The notes beneath the pieces are model-generated. The model had not been told where the DNA came from and made no database searches. It was given only the letters and a program-made list of their open reading frames with translations. A program made the position numbers and the translations under genes. Positions 1 to 12,300 of a stretch of DNA of 64,000 bases are shown piece by piece. This DNA comes from Antedon mediterranea (taxonomy: Eukaryota > Echinodermata > Crinoidea > Comatulida > Antedonidae). Within the stretch, counting starts at the first letter, position 1; each line of letters starts with the position of its first letter. The DNA is taken from NCBI RefSeq assembly GCF_964355755.1, contig NC_092680.1, positions 8,657,001 through 8,721,000 of the forward strand. Direction: 5' to 3'.

Positions 1-362
1 TACAAAGATCAAATAAAGATTTTTTTTTATGAAATTCTTGTTTTGTATTATTTGTTGTATAATGTGGAATTATTATTCTGAAATAAATCATTATTTGCCC
101 TTACAATTGTATGTGTTTTTTGCTATTACGGTTTGTTATTGTATTGGAAATAATATTTTATTTTCAACCAGGATACATTTTTGACGCAAAGTGTAGCAGA
201 GGCGAATCCAGGATATTGAATGAATTTATGTAAATTAATTATGTGCATTCTTTAAATGAGAAAGCGCCCTCTCTATGACAATAGTTTTTGATTTGTTTTT
301 GGTTCTCTATGAAAAAAAAATAAGGGAATGAAAACTGTTGTTAATTGTTTTTATTTCTAAGT

Positions 363-3300
363 ATGGCTTCTTTAATAAGGGTAGGATTTCGAAGATCTTT
401 GGCCATACGACAACTATCGAGGTATAGTTTGGTATATTTTTGTTGATTATTAATCTTTAATTATTCGGTTATTGCTAGCCACTACACTTTTGCCGGACCC
501 GGCCTAGCTAGTCTAGGTTAGGCCTAAAAAAGGCCTCCCAGCGCGCAGCCTAGCTGGCTACTGCAGATACTACAAGCCCGGGCTTAGCCTACATATATGC
601 CCATTCCCTTACGCCATTTAAAATTTATTTATGCATATGTATTATTATATTATTATTAATGCACATTTAAAAATTTGTGCAAGGAAGGTTTTGCTCAAAA
701 TTCATTATTAGACATTCCATAATAATGATTCATTTTATATATACAGTATTTTTTTTGTTACAATGTTGTACAACTACAATATATAGTTTTCTTTGTTTTC
801 AGACCAGCCTCCACAACTGTGCAGAACACAGGTCAAGATGAGTCAAGTATTAGTGAAGTTAAAGAACGTGTCGTAAGTAATGTATTGTAGTACTGTATTC
901 AGATCAGTGTTGTACAGTAGTAACACCCTCCCCTTGTTGTCAACAATTGTTTTTTGTGATAACAAATTCTACTGACTGATTTTCCAGCCGCATATTGCTT
1001 CCGGGACTGTGTGATGTACATACATGTACGTTATTGTGAAAACGAACATGATGAAGTGTATCGATTGAGAACTCTGTAATGACTTTTTTAAAGCATAAAA
1101 CAATGTTTTATTTATTTTTTTTTAAGGAGGCGGCAGCAGCGTCCAAAAAGGAAGCAGGCTGGGGCGCTAAATATTAATATTTTTTATTTTTCCTTACAGT
1201 TCAGTTACTTACACAAATCTTCACTATACTGTATATTGGAAAATAAAGTGTTCTTAAATTGTATTCTATATCCCTCTTGGAATTAAATTGATATTATTAC
1301 ATTTTGTTATAACCTAACCAATTATTTTATAACAATCAACAGACCGACATTCGTGCAGTATCTGGAATTCCTGAAGAGCATATAAAGACAAGAAGAGTGA
1401 GAATATTTGTACCGGCTAAGACAGCTACACAGTCAGGAACGAATGACGTCCATTGTTGGAAACTTGAATTTGAAACCAGGGAACGATGGGAGAATCCTTT
1501 AATGGGCTGGACTTCTACGTAAGTTCCATTTTTTATTCAAAGTTACAACATATACCGTAGGCCTTCACAATCACAACATTGTTATGTTGCCCATGCCAGA
1601 CTACTACTTTTTTCTTAAATTGCATGCATGAGTGAACTAACTTTGCATAGGTGCATTGTGGTACAGTGCATTTTTAGTATGAATTGATTCTGATAAATAT
1701 TGTATCATTTGTTTAACTTTTTTTCATTTCAGTGGTGATCCATTATCTAATGTAGGTCTGTTTTTTGATACTAAAGAACAAGCTGCAAGTTTTGCTGAGA
1801 AAAATGGTAATTACTAATTTTGTACGCATTATATTGTAGACTGTTTACTCACCTGGGAGTATTAGGGACACTAAACACGACGGTTAGAGGAGGACGACAA
1901 ATATTCTGTGTTCGTAAAATCATATACAGTCAACAGTAGCCGTTATTAGTTACGCACACTTGCGCGAAGACAGCAACGACCAACAGTATCTCTCTCCGAT
2001 CCCTGTCTGTCGTGGCGCGGGGTCCTTCTGAATCGCTTGGCTCTGGTGATACAGCATAGGCTTAGCCTTCCTAGCTTGAGGCTAACAACGCTTTTAACAC
2101 AGTCATTTTAACCCAATAAAATGTTATTTCATTAAACAATTAAATTAGAAGTTCAAATATTATTTAGCATTTAAGTGTAATTTGAACTGTATATTTAAGG
2201 TATACATTATTTCTAGTCGTTCTACATAAACAGGAAAATGGCAACTTTATTGTCCTCAAAAAGACGACAGAATTTCACGCTAAGCTCTATGGAACGCCTC
2301 CTCTGCCTTCAGTTCACAATGGTCATGCAGTACACACCAATGGTCATGCAGTACACACCAATGGTCATGCAGTACACACCAATGGTCATGCAGTACACAC
2401 CAATGGTCATGCAGTACACACCAATCGTCGTTCACATTTATCATGCAGTACACACCAATGGTCATGCAGTACACACCAATCGTCATGCAGTACACACCAA
2501 TGGTCATGCAGTACACACCAATCGTCATGCAGTACACACCAAACATCATGCAGTACACACCAATCGTCATGCAGTACACACCAAACATCATGCAGTACAC
2601 ACCAATGGTCATGCAGTACACACCAATTGTCATGCAGTACACACCAATCGTCATGCAGTACACACCAATCGTCATGCAGTGAAATATTGCGTAATTTATA
2701 CCGCCACCTATCGACAAAATCGAATATCACGTGACGTTTATTAGACGGCTGTAAAACTAGGCCATCGACTCTAAGATTTCTTTTATGTTTGACATACTGT
2801 ACTTATTTTAACCGCTACACATCTCTGTGAATGCTCTGTTTTTTATATATACAATAATTTATTATGCGAGACACAGGCGCGGCTAGGAGGCCATTGCAAT
2901 TATTGAATTCCATAAAAGAAGTTTAAATAGTCTTAGTTTTACAGCCGTCTAATAAAACTCACGTGATATTCGATTTTGTCGATAGGTGGCGGTATAAATT
3001 ACGCAATATTTGACTGCATGACGATTGGTGTGTACTGCATGACGATTGGTGTGTACTGCATGACAATTGGTGTGTACTGCATGACAATTGGTGTGTACTG
3101 CATGACGATTGGTGTGTACTGCATGACGATTGGTGTGTACTGCATGACGATTGGTGTGTACTGCATGATAAATGTGAACGACGATTGGTGTGTACTGCAT
3201 GACAATTGGTGTGTACTGCATGACCATTGGTGTGTACTGCATGACGATTGGTGTGTACTGCATGACGATTGGTGTGTACTGCATGATGTTTGGTGTGTAC

Positions 3301-3790
3301 TGCATGACGATTGGTGTGTACTGCATGACGATTGGTGTGTACTGCATGACGATTGGTGTGTACTGCATTACGATTGGTGTGTACTGCATGATAAATGTGA
3401 ACTGAAGGCAGAGGAGGCGTTCCATACAGCTCTGCCCACTTTGTTAAAGCTCATGCATAAATTATTCATGAGCACCGTCCTGTGGCTTTCCATCGTGTTT
3501 CGTAAAGTCCCTGTTGTAATTTCTAAACAAGGTTGTTAAATGAATATTTTTTTCTCTACCTATGTTTACATACTTTACAAACCTGGCAAGTTGTTTACTT
3601 TTAAAGGATGAAAAGGGTACAGTATACAAGATTTGTAGAAAGATAACAGTTAATTTGGAGTATTGCAATTTTATATATTTCAGGATGGTGGTATGAGATT
3701 GAAGAACCAGTAGGAAAGAAGCCAGTAAAACCAAAGTCTTACGGCGCTAATTTTTCATGGAGTAAACGTACGAGAACTAGTACAAAATAA
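363..3790 (+). CDS. NDUFS4: NDUFS4, complex I 18 kDa accessory subunit (5 exons)
   Basis: Coding exons 363-421, 803-872, 1343-1518, 1733-1806 and 3684-3790 join in frame through GT-AG introns to give 161 residues. The N-terminus ([20 protein letters not shown]) is Arg/Ser rich without acids, as expected of a mitochondrial presequence. Exon 3 carries [16 protein letters not shown] and [11 protein letters not shown], exon 4 [10 protein letters not shown] and AASFAEKNG, exon 5 [17 protein letters not shown]; these are hallmark NDUFS4 blocks, and the C-terminal basic-STK end matches the RVSTK end of the mammalian protein. The family subunit sits in the NADH-oxidising arm of respiratory complex I in the mitochondrial matrix and is needed for its late assembly. 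The 1.9-kb intron 4 holds a large foldback repeat. The start was chosen as the ATG giving the presequence and a good donor (AG/GTATAG); the 5' UTR was not resolved. Confidence 0.95.
482..600. repeat. GGCCTA-rich cluster in NDUFS4 intron 1
   Basis: A locally GC-rich run built from CTAG, AGGCCTA and GGCCTCC pieces in otherwise AT-rich intron sequence, starting about 60 bases after the first coding exon. Similar clusters occur near the 5' ends of other genes in the window (12500-12580, 13060-13460, 56690-56775, 62535-62620). No function is known. Confidence 0.6.
2281..3437. mobile_element. Foldback-like element with 21-bp minisatellite arms
   Basis: The left arm (about 2281-2760) and right arm (about 2930-3437) are inverted copies. 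Each arm has an outer unique part (TGGAACGCCTCCTCTGCC and its complement), an array of a 21-bp unit containing GTCATGCAGTACACACC, and an inner unique part with CGATAGGTGGCGGTATAAAT. The units run in one orientation on the left (2319-2681) and the opposite on the right (3010-3396). A variant unit carrying TCACATTTATCATGCAG occurs in both arrays. The spacer is about 170 bases and codes for nothing recognisable. It lies inside intron 4 of NDUFS4. The structure is like foldback or Galileo-type elements, but no transposase is present, so class is inference. Confidence 0.8.
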
Positions 3791-3931
3791 TTTTAGATTA
3801 TAATATTATTAATTTAGTAGAATGGTTGAATGCTTACTCACATAACCCAAGCAAATAACAGGAAATAGTAAGTGAGTGATGATGTGCTGAAATGACTTGT
3901 AAATGTTAGTGTTTCTAATGGAGTAAAAAAC

Positions 3932-3937
3932 ATTAAA
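3932..3937 (+). terminator. Candidate NDUFS4 polyadenylation signal
   Basis: An ATTAAA hexamer lies about 140 bases after the NDUFS4 stop and is followed by a T/G-rich stretch (ttattgtttgttgac), the usual arrangement of a metazoan poly(A) site. Assigned by position only. Confidence 0.4.
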
Positions 3938-4178
3938 ATATTATTGTTTGTTGACTTTTTCTAATTTCTTGATTCTTTATGCGTATTCGACTTGGCTATT
4001 TTGAGCAGATATAGCTTTTCAAATTCCTCGCTGTTTATATGTAAGCATTGGGAGTAGATCACCACAATATGTTTGTGAGTGACCACTCAAATTGAGTTAA
4101 ATAGTGAAATAGTTCGAATTGAGTGTTGCTACCTGGGAATCAGATACCTCACTACTAGTCGTTTATAATCAACCATCA

Positions 4179-4533
4179 CATTGGGCAATATCGATCGACG
4201 ATAATTAGATAAATAAGAATTTTTCACACCTGAAACAAAAGACATTTAAAAAGTTTTCATAGGATAGCCATCTATGCTGCCTTTGATGAAAATTATATTT
4301 TCATACGTCCAATCAAATGACGTTATGATTGGTAAGAGCAATAATATCATGACTATACAACGATGTTATTGTTTTACTGATCATGATGTCATTTGATAGG
4401 ATTTTTAAAAAAATCATTTTTATCAAGACAGCATAAATGATTTTCCTATAATTCTAGAACAAAAACTTATCTAATTTCTTTTGTTTTATTCAAGAAAAAT
4501 GTATGTTTATCGTCGATCGTTATCGTCCTAGTG
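4179..4533. mobile_element. Palindromic MITE, family A copy 1
   Basis: Inverted ends matching TCGATCGACGATAA on the left and TTATCGTCGATCG on the right, extending inward through related sequence such as ATCAAATGACGTTATGATTGG and its imperfect complement. The right end reads TATCGTCCTAGTG. A second copy is at 27864-28187 with the same ends and similar size. Non-coding. It lies in the NDUFS4-ARL15 intergenic space (3791-6377), where no gene was otherwise seen. Confidence 0.75.
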
Positions 4534-5355
4534 TAAATGGGCCTTAAGCCTACATTTGTCTAGAATACAACTGATTACCTCTAGTTGTAGTGATACAGCA
4601 TTGTGATTGCATCAGTTTCATTTAATTACTACTTATTGTATTATAAACTAGAGGCTCTAGAAAAATGTAAAATATTCATGCGATGACTTTGTTGCGTTTC
4701 TTCCAGGGTTGATTTAGGGTCACTAAAAATTCCTCTTTATAGTAATTTTCCAAACAACATGATTTAATATGTATTTCGAATAAACTACATAAGCACTTTG
4801 GTTTACATTATATTTAAAATCAAACAGTACAAGCATAAGTAACTAATAAATACTGTACAAAATATTACATATTAAAACATTCTAGTGTTTATAAAATGTA
4901 CAAAGGTATAATAACACAAGATAAAACACAAAGCACCATTTATAAATGGTTAATAAAATATGTTACAGTAGTGAGTACTGTAATGAAAATAGTGAATTCA
5001 TAGCATTAAAGCACATGCAAAAACTTGAACAACAGATTAACAATATACAGTAGTTTGAAATTGCACAAAAGAAATAATTAAGTAGAAAACATGATAAAAC
5101 TACTGTACTACTAATATATCTCAATATTAACAAATTATCTCATAAAAATGCTTTTAAACACATGCTTTGGCAGGACGATAGAAACAACCTAAATACTGAA
5201 AACACTTGGCGCGCACATCATATATTAAGTTTTCCTTTAAAAACAATTGATTCTATTGTTATTGGACTATCGCCATGATCACAGAATGTTGGAAAATGAA
5301 TTTAAATTTTTGGCAAGTTTAAATTGAGTCAAATTCCAGCCAATACATTAAGTTC

Positions 5356-5490
5356 ATTCAAGGTGTACAGTAGTTCTAGAACTATCTGGGTGCCCAGATG
5401 CAAGTTAAACAAGACATTTAAAGTATTCAAGGTGTACAGTAGTTCTAGAACTATCTGGCTGCCCAGATGCAAGTTGAACAAGACATTTAA
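5356..5490. repeat. Two tandem 69-bp repeats
   Basis: The unit ATTCAAGGTGTACAGTAGTT continuing through CTAGAACTATCTGG and GCCCAGATGCAAGTT occurs twice back to back with only a few differences. It lies in the 3' flanking or UTR region between NDUFS4 and ARL15. The short open frame across it is a by-product. Confidence 0.75.
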
Positions 5491-6377
5491 TGTAGAGCTT
5501 TATTACCGATACTTTTCTAGGCATATCAAGTGACGTGGTAATGACACAATTGAACTTGCATGTAAATATCTACAAAGTACAAGTCTAATGTAAAGTAACA
5601 TTGATGAATTACATGTACGGTTGTCCACACCAATAGCTTCATCCATTCACTAAGAGCCTACTGCTGTTAAATCATCTTCATACATACATCAGAATGTTAT
5701 CTTCATATTCAATTGGGTCATTCAATTATTTCAGCCTTGTATTTTGGAATGAACATTTGACATTCTTTATAATAAATTAATGATTAAATACTTGGTAGAA
5801 AGAATTTTAAAATAGAAGAAATTATGAAAATTTGTACAGCAGTAAATTAATTCGGTAAAATCTCCCAATATATACAAAAGCTCTTATATACAAGCACCAT
5901 TCAGGTAGTTAAAATTGATTTTTTTAAATTTTACACAGAAACAGGCAATCGTATCACTGACCTGCTGCTATTTCTCCTATTTCTCCTATTGAATGTTTCT
6001 ACAGAATACCAACGCTCTAAAATGTCAAATTGATAAGTGCAGCACGTATTTTATCCGACTGCATTTATGACTTTTATGTGTTTTAGAGATGAACTTAGAA
6101 AATTGACAATTTATAATGTTAGACTTGAGTTGGTATCTTTAACATTCTTAACACCATTGGTTCTCAATTACTGTAAGCATACATATTGATGCAATAATAA
6201 TCAAGTTGGTGCAGCCCTAGCACAATCTCTTATACTGTAGTATTCATAATTGCAAGAGGTTATTGCAGCCAATCAGTTCAATTATGAACATCCTGCACAA
6301 TTTACTGCAGCAACTTCAGGGAAAACCCTATATAAATAACTCAATTACTACTGTAATTAAAGTAGAATACAACTACT

Positions 6378-9300
6378 TCATATACGATTTGAATCTACCT
6401 CATCTACACCAATAAGTAATTGTATAAGCCTTGTAAAACCACTGCGAACTGTTGAACTGTCATTAATTGAACTAGCATGCACTATCCATGGACGACCATC
6501 TCCTATCATCTCAAGGTCCAGCAACTCAGTGATCTGAATAAAATGATAGCAATAGTTGATTGCAAATCAGCAGCCAGAACATTACAATTATATAAATCCA
6601 AAGGCAAATTTATTATTATCGGTGCTATATTTCAAAACGTTTTTAAAAAACACAAGTTATCAATATCAACTGTCATGTCTTGACATGGGATAAAAACCAT
6701 CTATAAATATTTACCTCTTCAATGCTCCTTGCTCCTTCTTTGTCCTGACAATGTGCCAACACCAGCAGTGGTAACCCTTTCAATGCATTGTTACAGAGAG
6801 CAGCCTTCATTTCATCACCTATCATCTGCAACTGGTCTTCAGTACTTGCAGAATCCACAACAAATATAACCGCTTCAGCTCCATCAAAGTAACGATTCCA
6901 ATACTGCCGTACTTTATCACCACCTGAAAACAAAATATGTGAAATATAAATTTGTTTGTATCTCTCTCTCCCATCCTCAGTAATGCACTATTCAATTGTA
7001 TGACCCACTATACGACCCCCGGGAGAGGTGCGTCATTTGAGTAAAAAAGTGACCTACTGAACCCAAAAGGGACCAAGACGGACTCATTATGACGCACTGT
7101 GACCATGTTGTTTATGATATTTAGGTGGTAAAGTGACGGACATTGACACACCATTGTTCATTGATGTGACGTACCTTCTAGGTTTTTTGACGCACCCCTG
7201 CGTCAGTAATTATTTGTAAATGACGCACCTCTCCCGAGGGACGTATAGTGGGTCATACAATTGACAAGTGCATAATGTATCTAAAACCTTATTGGTCAAG
7301 CTCATAGTCCAGACCTACAATACATTATGTCACAGTATGAAACAGATAATCTTTTGTTCAGACTCACTCACGGATGTAGTTACTGTACAAAATTTAAGGG
7401 TAGTTGGAACAATATTTTAAATATGAGTAACAACTACTGTACATTCGTGTTTATCACCATTTAAATTATATTTAGTAACAAGACTAGAATGACAAACCTC
7501 CAAGTTCTTTAATGCTTAAAATGGCATCATCAAATCCAATAGCCTTGATACTAAAACCTATTAAAAGTAAACAAATATTACACAATACATTTACACTTTA
7601 ATTGTTTTTATTGATAAGAATTACTGTAAAAGGTGCAAATAGTCAAATTTGCAAAATAAAAATGAAAATATACTGGCTGCAGGATATATGTTGTAGGGAC
7701 TCAACTTAAATTTTTTTTCTGTTTAAAACAAACTAATAGAGAGAAATGGCGAACCGACGTCTAAAATCCGAGTGGGTATAAAATCATAACAAACCGTTGA
7801 GGGCGACACATTTCCTATGTTTATACACGTGAATCATGGCGTTGTCTAACCAATGTTGTGGCTGTAACGCTCATAATTCTTGTTGTATTTGTGTATTTAC
7901 ACAATAAAACAATGAAATATGTATAAAAGTCATCCATCATTCACAATCATATTTCTAAAAATATCTCATATCTGTAAGTCTACATTAGACTAGGCCTATA
8001 GTATTATAGTAGAATGGTGTTATCAAGTATTCATTACTGGCGGTAGCCCCCCTGCAGGAAGCATCACTAGCCACATAACAAAATGTCAGTTGTCAAGCTG
8101 AAACTAATGCTAGGCCTACATCTACTAGAGATGCTCTATTTAGTCTTACTACCTAGCTAGGAGACGCCTAGCAGCACCCTAGCTAAAGTAGTAGTAGTAG
8201 TACAGTATGCAATAACGAATTTCCAATATTATTTAATATTATTATAATAACCGATAATCCGTGCTAGGCTCGAGGTACTACAGCATACAAGCCAACTATC
8301 TAGGGCCTAGAGCTGGGTACAGTATATAACAAAAACGCGTCTTAATTCAATCCAAATTAAAATAAAATATGTTAAGATTTGCCCATATAACATTAAAATT
8401 GTTAAGGGTGTTGCAAAAAAAAAAAGATACTGCTATTATGTGTGTTAAACGTTCTTTTCTACCTTCCTTTTTAACTCAACCCATCGGAATTTCCCATCAT
8501 ACAAAAACATGTGGCGAAATGGTTTGTTTACAATCTATACCCACTCGGTGAAATTTGAGTGACGTCATCGCGGTTTGCCATTTCTCTCTATTTAATCTCT
8601 CTCTTTTAAACTTTTATACATTATTTAATTTTTTTATTTTTTACATTTATTTTCTGTATTTTGTGTATGTAAACACGCTAGAGAATTAATATAATGAAAT
8701 AATATATTAAATGCTTAAACTTTCAATAATATTAATAATTCAGTAATTTTAAATTTTTTTACTATTAGTTTCTTAAATATTTTCAGGATACTACTACTGT
8801 ATAGTGTCTCTTACCTACAGTTGGTACAATTGAACTTTCATCTTCCCCACACAAGTTTGTTAAAATTGTTGTCTTGCCAACGTTAGACAAACCTAAACAC
8901 ACAGCTGAATATTCAGGTCTAGATACTGGTGGTTGCTTGCAACATAATGCCTGGCAGCACTAAATACAAATGGTTTAAAACTATAGTATTATATTGAATC
9001 AAAATATTTGTGTCAACTGGATGAACTTGAATTATTTTGTAGGCATTTGTAAATCTTAAATGTACTGTGACTCAAAGTAGGCCTGCAAGCAATATTTACT
9101 GTAGTAACTAATATTCACATTCGTATACTATTGTGCTTTACACACAATGCCTCTATCTCTTCACATTATTACCCCAATAATAATAAGTTTTTTATCAAAC
9201 ATGATGACGTATGACAACATATTCGCTCCCATAATGCAGCTAGTAATCCTGAAACGCAATTAATTAATTGTGTTTTGACCTTAATTAAATAATACTTTTT

Positions 9301-12300
9301 AAAAAACATTAACAATGAAACAATATTCAATAATTGAATTATTAATTATTAAACATATAAAATTACTTTAATTTAAAAAAAAGTTTATTTATTATACAAG
9401 CAGTAATAGATGCACGCCTAAATCCTCTCTTAAGTTGTAAATAAAGCCAGCCAGGGTCCAAAGATTTTAAATCAGGCATGCAATGGACAGTGTCCACCAT
9501 CCAGCTAGGCCTAGTGCCAGTGTGAGTGGTGTTGCAAGCTAGAGTACTGTAGAGCTAGTACTAGTAGGCCTACCTAGCTAGAGAGTAGAGATGAGATGAG
9601 CCATATGCAGGCCTCCTAGGCCTGGCCTATAGGCCTCTCTAGTCTACTTAGCCTAGACCTAGGCATAGTCTTTTTTTTTAGTCTTAGAATAGAGAGAGAG
9701 AGGCCTAGCCTACCTAGTAGTAGTAGGAGGAGCCTATTATTATGGGATCCAGTCAAGTCGCCCCATCGCAAAGTCGCCCCATCGCAAAGTCGCCCCATCG
9801 AAAAGTCGCCCCATCGAAAAGTCGCCCCATCGCAAAGTCGCCCCATCGCAAAGTCGCCCCAACGCAAAGTCGCCCACGGTTTATTTTGGTAGTTAGTACG
9901 CTGTTTTAATCATCGGTTGGGTTTGACATGGGTTGATTACTTTGGTCGCGCTAAAAGTCGTATACATTATAATGTTTATCCTATTATACATAATTTGTGT
10001 TTTAATTTTTATTTTACAGGTTTTAATGGAGTGATGTGCTTTTTAAAAATCATTAGAAAAATAGTTCCTTGTTTGAAAGTTCTAAAAAGATTATCCTTGA
10101 TTTATAGCTTCAAAAATTTTAATTTAATATGATTTTAAAATTAGTTACCAGAGCCACAATTACGAATCTTTCTTCAACCTACGCGTGGATACCAGCTCAT
10201 TTTTTAGGATAATATAATAAATGTATAAATGTGTAGTAGGCCTTCGTATAGATTACAATAACAGCGTTGTAAGAGTACAATGAGTGTTATAGGCTTATTG
10301 ATCATTTTGCATTTTTTTATTGACAAGTTATGTGTCTATTGTTATTTTATTTTATTTCATACTCATCCAACAGCGAGTAACCCGCCAATTACAGGATGGA
10401 TAAACTATTTAATAATTTCACAAGATGCTCTACATAAACAAAGACTTATTATTAAGTCTTAACCCTGACATATGACAGGACTTGAACCCAGGACCCTTAG
10501 ATTGGTAGCCAAGCATCATAACCACCAAGCCACTTTTCTAAATGAAGAAATAAAAAATACTCCAAAAAAAAAAAGGATTTCATCGCCGATATGATCGTTT
10601 TATACATGCAGGTATTTTAGCAAAATTAAAACGCTACATTTTGACCATGGAAAAACCATCGTAGAGTATCGTGTGCGTGTTTTTCAAAAAGGGGGCGTGT
10701 TTTTTAAAAAGGGGAATCCCCGACGGTCAGCAGAAAGACGTAGCAGCTGTGAGAAAACAGATACCAGAAGGCGCAGCTCTGATTGGTTTCAGATTGCGAG
10801 TCGCCTTTTATTCAACAGTACAGTGATCATATCATTTTACTGAAGAAATTCTTTTCAACCCTTTTGGTAATATATAGAACATTCTAATTATCATGCCTAA
10901 TAAATATCCTCATATCGGGTGTTTATTTAATTTTAAATTAAACAAGACAGTGAAGAGACACGGAATAATACATACACGGACGTACGACGAATACACACAC
11001 GCACGCCGTCATCATTTACGACATAAGTGGTTATTTGATGCAATTTTATAATGGATATAATGATGGGATTGCCTTTCAAGGATTATAATCAATGTTAATT
11101 GTAATACTAATAATAGTAAACTGAATATTTATAAATAAATTGTTTTACGTAATTTGTTGCATATAAAATAAAAGACACAGACGTAGCCTACGTTCCCTAT
11201 CAAATATTTCACATTTAAATAATTATGTACTGTTAAATGACATTATGCCGAATAATACTATAATCTTAAACTTATGTTTACAAATTGTCATTTTTTAAGG
11301 CACACATCTTTCTCATCATAAACCTGTAAAATAAAAAAAAACTCCGGTGGGGTTTCACCATCTTCAGATGGTGCGTTGCATAGTGCGACAACGGCTGAGT
11401 AATTACGGGGTTTCCCTCTGGTGAGCTCAGTGCGACCGCGGAGTGATTAGTCGGGGGCTTCCTCTCGGCGCTACTGCAGTTTCGCACCACACCGTTATAT
11501 CTTCGATTTCTCACCTAAATTTTTTTTGTTACACTCACAACATAATATTATGTAACATGTTTATACGATTCGACCACTTACGAAGTAATTTTTTTTAAAT
11601 AACAATACTTTTCAAACATTTTAAACAATACTGAACTCAATGTCAACACACTGCGAAATGTTCGCCATCTTATATTTATCACTTAATTGCCAGAATGTAT
11701 GCTTCATTTTCCCCAAAAAATGTAGAAACTATAGAGGCCAGTGTTATAAAATCCGATTACACATATATAGGCCTAGGCCTATTTAGTTTTGAAAGGCAAC
11801 AAATATTTTCAGCTGGCGAAAGAGAGGTTTAATTAATATTTCATTATTAATATTAGTATTATTATTCATATTAATAGGTCCTATCAATGTTTTATGTACA
11901 GACTCATATCGTCGCCGTTTTGATATGTACAGCTAGCTGGTTCTTTATAAAAACCACTCTTTGCAGTTTAAAAATAAAAACAGAAAATAAAATATACATT
12001 GATTTCTGGCAATTTTCTGATTCTAAAATGGCCACAGTTCGATCGAGGTATTCGCGGAAATGGAGCTGTTTTGAAAGGCATTTTTTATTGTGATAAAGGT
12101 AAATATAACGGTGGCTAAATCATGGAAACATGTTACATAATGGCCCAAAATTGTATGATGTGGGTGTGAGAAAAAAATTAAGCAATAAATCGAAGATTTA
12201 ACAGTGTGGTGCAAAACTGCAGTAGCGCCCTTCCTCTCTGCTGACGATCGTGTAACTGTCCTGAGACTACATGGCGGGGCTTCCCATTTTAGGCCTATGC

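Noticed and set aside
2238-3539. Long overlapping frames encoding MQYTPIV or WCVLHD heptad repeats on both strands
   Set aside because: The frames arise because the minisatellite unit is 21 bases; they exist on both strands, lie in an intron, and have no non-repeat coding part.
9616-9867. Frame with RWGDF-type repeats
   Set aside because: Translation of the AAGTCGCCCC tandem array; no coding support.
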